From positions 1 to 64,000 of the forward strand of contig JADLBP010000187.1 of the NCBI GenBank assembly GCA_020847695.1: 64,000 nt of DNA, read 5' to 3'. The position numbers were made by a program, and so were the translations under genes. The notes beneath the pieces are model-generated. The model made no database searches and was not told the DNA's origin. It saw nothing but the letters and a program-made list of their open reading frames with translations. The stretch comes from Planctomycetota bacterium (GTDB lineage Bacteria > Planctomycetota > UBA1135 > GCA-002686595). This document shows, piece by piece, positions 61,299 through 64,000 of the stretch. Position 1 is the first letter of the stretch. The number at the start of each line of letters is the position of its first letter.

Positions 61299-62414
61299 TC
61301 AGAGCTCGCGCAGCAGGACGTCGGCGATGCGCTGCGACGCGCGGCCGTCGCCGTAGGGATTGGGCGCGGGCGGCGCGCTCGCGCGCGAAAGCGACAGCGC
61401 GCGGTCGAGCTCGGGCACGAGCGCCGCGCGCGACGTGCCGACCAGCCGCGCGAGCCCCTGCTCGATCGCTTCCGGCCGCTCGGTCGCCGCGCGCGTGACG
61501 AGGACAGGCACGCCGAGCGTCGGAGCTTCCTCCTGGATGCCGCCGGAATCGGTGACGATCACGGTCGCGCGCGCGAGCAGCGCGACGAACGGCAGGTACT
61601 CGAGCGGTCGGACGAGGTGGATCCGCGGGTGACCGCCGAGCAGCTCGTGCACCGGCGCGCGCACGTTCGGATTGAGATGCACCGGATAGACGAGCACCGT
61701 GTCCTCGCGGCGGTCGACGACCTCGCGCAGCGCCGAACAGAGCTCGCGCAGCGGCGGACCGAAGCTCTCGCGGCGATGGCCGGTGACCAGCACGAGCTTG
61801 CGGCCCTCGAGCGCGCCGCTCGGCAGGTCGGGGATCGTCGGCGGGCGCACGCGATTGCGTTCGAGCGCGAGCTCGAGCGCGTCGACCACCGTGTTGCCGA
61901 CGACGTGGATCGCGCTCTCCAGCACGCGCTCGGCGCGCAGGTTCTCGGCGGCGCGCGCGGTCGGCGCGAAGCACCAACGCGCGAGCGGATCGGTCAAGCG
62001 CCGGTTCATCTCCTCCGGCCACGGCGCGGCGAGGTCGTGCGTGCGCAGGCCCGCTTCGACGTGACCGACCGGGACGCCGGCGTAGAACGCGGCGAGCGTC
62101 GACGCGAGGCACGTCGTCGTGTCGCCGTGGACGAGCACCGCGTCGGGCGCGAGGTCGCGCAGCACGTCGCGCACGCCGAGCAGCACGCGCGCGGTGACGT
62201 CGGCGAGCGTCTGGTCGGGTCGCATCAGGTCGAGATCGACGTCGGGCCGCAGATCGAACGCCGCGCAGACCTGGTCGAGCATCTCGCGGTGCTGCGCGGT
62301 CGCGACGAAGAGCGCTTCGCAGCGCGGCCTGCGGCGCAGCTCGAGCAGCACCGGCGCCATCTTGATCGCCTCGGGTCGCGTCCCGACGATCACCGCGATG
62401 CGACGCGGGCTCAC
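61299..62414 (-). CDS. wecB: UDP-N-acetylglucosamine 2-epimerase (non-hydrolysing)
   Basis: VIVGTRPEAIKMAPV; VHGDTTTCLAS; VGHVEAGLRT; VTDSGGIQEEAPTLGVPVLV. Confidence 0.95.
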   Translation of the reverse strand: MSPRRIAVIVGTRPEAIKMAPVLLELRRRPRCEALFVATAQHREMLDQVCAAFDLRPDVDLDLMRPDQTLADVTARVLLGVRDVLRDLAPDAVLVHGDTTTCLASTLAAFYAGVPVGHVEAGLRTHDLAAPWPEEMNRRLTDPLARWCFAPTARAAENLRAERVLESAIHVVGNTVVDALELALERNRVRPPTIPDLPSGALEGRKLVLVTGHRRESFGPPLRELCSALREVVDRREDTVLVYPVHLNPNVRAPVHELLGGHPRIHLVRPLEYLPFVALLARATVIVTDSGGIQEEAPTLGVPVLVTRAATERPEAIEQGLARLVGTSRAALVPELDRALSLSRASAPPAPNPYGDGRASQRIADVLLREL

Positions 62415-62475
62415 GGCGTCGCGATTCCTGCGTGACGCCGGATCGCCAACCGCGCGCCACCTGCGCGACGCGCGC

Positions 62476-63237
62476 TCACCGCCCCGCTCCGCGCTCCGGG
62501 CTCGACAGGCGCTCGCGCACCAGCACCGCGAGCGTCCGCACGACCGTCCGGCCGACCTTCATCTTCGACGCGCCGACCTTGCGGTCGTAACGGAGCACCA
62601 ACGGCACCTCGCCGAAGATCGCGCCGCGGCGCGCGAGGTGCAGCAGCATCTCGACCATGCACGCGAAGCCTTCCTCGGCGAGCGGACGATCGCCGAGCGC
62701 CGCGAGCGCGTCCTGGAGGAACTTCGCACGGTACGCGCGGTAGCCGCACGAGTAGTCGCGCACGCCTTGGATCGGACACACCAGGCGGAAGAGCACGCTC
62801 ATCCCGCTCGAGAGCACGCGGCGCGACCACGGCACGCCGCGCACGACCGCGCCGGGTTGGTAGCGCGACGCGATCACGACGTCGCGGCCTTCCTGGATGC
62901 CGCGGATCATCGCCAGCATCTGCCCCGGCACGTGGCTGTTGTCGGCGTCCATGCAGACGACGACGTCGCCGGCGCGCGCTTGCGCCGCCGCCGCGGTCAT
63001 GCCGCGCAGGAACGTGCCCGCGAGACCGAGGTTCTTCTCGTTGCGGATCACTTCGAGCGAGAGCGAGCCCGCGGAGCGCGCGGCGACCGCCGCGGTGTCG
63101 TCGGTCGAGCCGTCGTCGACGACCAGCACGCGCACGTCGAGCTGGAACGACTCCGCCGCGATCTCGCCGAGGTGCGCGAGCAACGCCGGCAGGTTCGCGG
63201 CTTCGTTGTACGCAGGCAGGACGACCCAGACGCGCAT
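62476..63237 (-). CDS. Family 2 glycosyltransferase (polyprenyl-P-sugar synthase-like)
   Basis: VVLPAYNEAANLPALLAHL; VVDDGSTDDT; VVCMDADNSH. Confidence 0.88.
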   Translation of the reverse strand: MRVWVVLPAYNEAANLPALLAHLGEIAAESFQLDVRVLVVDDGSTDDTAAVAARSAGSLSLEVIRNEKNLGLAGTFLRGMTAAAAQARAGDVVVCMDADNSHVPGQMLAMIRGIQEGRDVVIASRYQPGAVVRGVPWSRRVLSSGMSVLFRLVCPIQGVRDYSCGYRAYRAKFLQDALAALGDRPLAEEGFACMVEMLLHLARRGAIFGEVPLVLRYDRKVGASKMKVGRTVVRTLAVLVRERLSSPERGAGR

Positions 63238-63240
63238 CGG

Positions 63241-63942
63241 TCAGCTCGCGGCGCGTCCGTGGAGAGGCGCGCGCGACGCGGCGCCCGTGCCGCCGACGAT
63301 CCAGATCGCCGAGCCGACGCGTTGCATCAACCCGCGCGGCCGCGCGACGTGCAGGTAGTACCGGCCGAGCACGAGCCGGCGCACGACGCCGCCCCAGTCG
63401 AGCACGGTGAAGCCGTTGCGCTCGAACGCCGCGAGCCACGCATGGCGCGCCCACTTCGAGACGTGCGTCGGATCGCGATCGAGCGCGCGCACCAGCCCGC
63501 CGAGCGGCCCGTCGTAGACCGGCACGACCGCGATCAGGTACCCGGGCTCGGCGAGCCGCGCGCGGATGCACGCGAGCGCCGCGTCGATCTGCGGGATGTG
63601 CTCGAGCACGTCCCACGCGACGACGACCGCCGGCGGACGCTCGCTCGGGATCTGCTCGTACGAGCCCGCGAGCAAGCGCGCGCTCGGCACGCGGCGGCGC
63701 GCCTCGGCGAGGCCGAAGTCGTTCACCTCGCTGCCGGTGCAACGGTACTCGGTCGACGCGCGCGCGAGGAAGTTGCCGAGGCCGACTCCGAGCTCGAACA
63801 GCTCCGCGCCCGGCGGTGCGAAGCGCCGCACGAGCTGCATGTAGAAGTCGAGCTTGCGCGCCGAACTCTGTCGCTCGTAGTCCGCATAGAACTCCGCGTA
63901 GTACTCGCGCCCGCCGACCGACATCGTCTCGAACCATACCAC
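63241..63942 (-). CDS. Class I SAM-dependent methyltransferase
   Basis: AELFELGVGLGNFLAR; VVVAWDVLEHIPQIDAALA. Confidence 0.8.
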   Translation of the reverse strand: MVWFETMSVGGREYYAEFYADYERQSSARKLDFYMQLVRRFAPPGAELFELGVGLGNFLARASTEYRCTGSEVNDFGLAEARRRVPSARLLAGSYEQIPSERPPAVVVAWDVLEHIPQIDAALACIRARLAEPGYLIAVVPVYDGPLGGLVRALDRDPTHVSKWARHAWLAAFERNGFTVLDWGGVVRRLVLGRYYLHVARPRGLMQRVGSAIWIVGGTGAASRAPLHGRAAS

Positions 63943-64000
63943 AGGAGGTCGAGCGCCGTCGCGCGCCGGCGACGCCGTCCGAGCGCCGTCCGCGCGCGTT

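Overview
High-GC bacterial chromosome segment, gene-dense, with no rRNA, CRISPR array or mobile element that I can support. The core, from about 9.6 to 43.0 kb, is one continuous minus-strand translation/transcription supercluster: tRNA-Thr(TGT)-Tyr(GTA)-Gly(TCC)-Thr(GGT)-tuf-rpmG-secE-nusG-rplK-rplA-rplJ-rplL-rpoB-rpoC-rpsL-rpsG-[Tsr3/DUF367-like]-[EF-G paralogue]-rpsJ-rplC-D-W-B-rpsS-rplV-rpsC-rplP-rpmC-rpsQ-rplN-X-E-rpsN-H-rplF-R-rpsE-rplO-secY-adk-infA-rpmJ-rpsM-K-D-rpoA-rplQ. Left flank: two tRNA-Ser genes separated by hairpin-forming tandem repeats, tadA next to its expected substrate tRNA-Arg(ACG), an N-acylornithine carbamoyltransferase, dnaE, and an ECF sigma factor translationally coupled to an atypical Ser/Thr kinase. 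Right flank: aroC, Smr-less mutS2, a GT39-like membrane protein, a cystathionine gamma-synthase/lyase, HU, dtd, lipoproteins, trpS, a WPFF-repeat lipoprotein coupled to an Mla-type lipid transporter (mlaE-F-D), yebC, wecB, GT2 and methyltransferases. The lineage looks planctomycete-like (sigma/kinase pair, EF-Tu switch I signature, no rpmD at its usual place); this is an inference. Most interesting leads: the Tsr3-like rRNA-modification candidate inside the str operon, the aromatic-repeat lipoprotein fused to the Mla operon, natural RpsL Arg88 (predicted streptomycin resistance), covarying hairpin arrays around tRNA-Ser, and a recurrent leaderless promoter signature.
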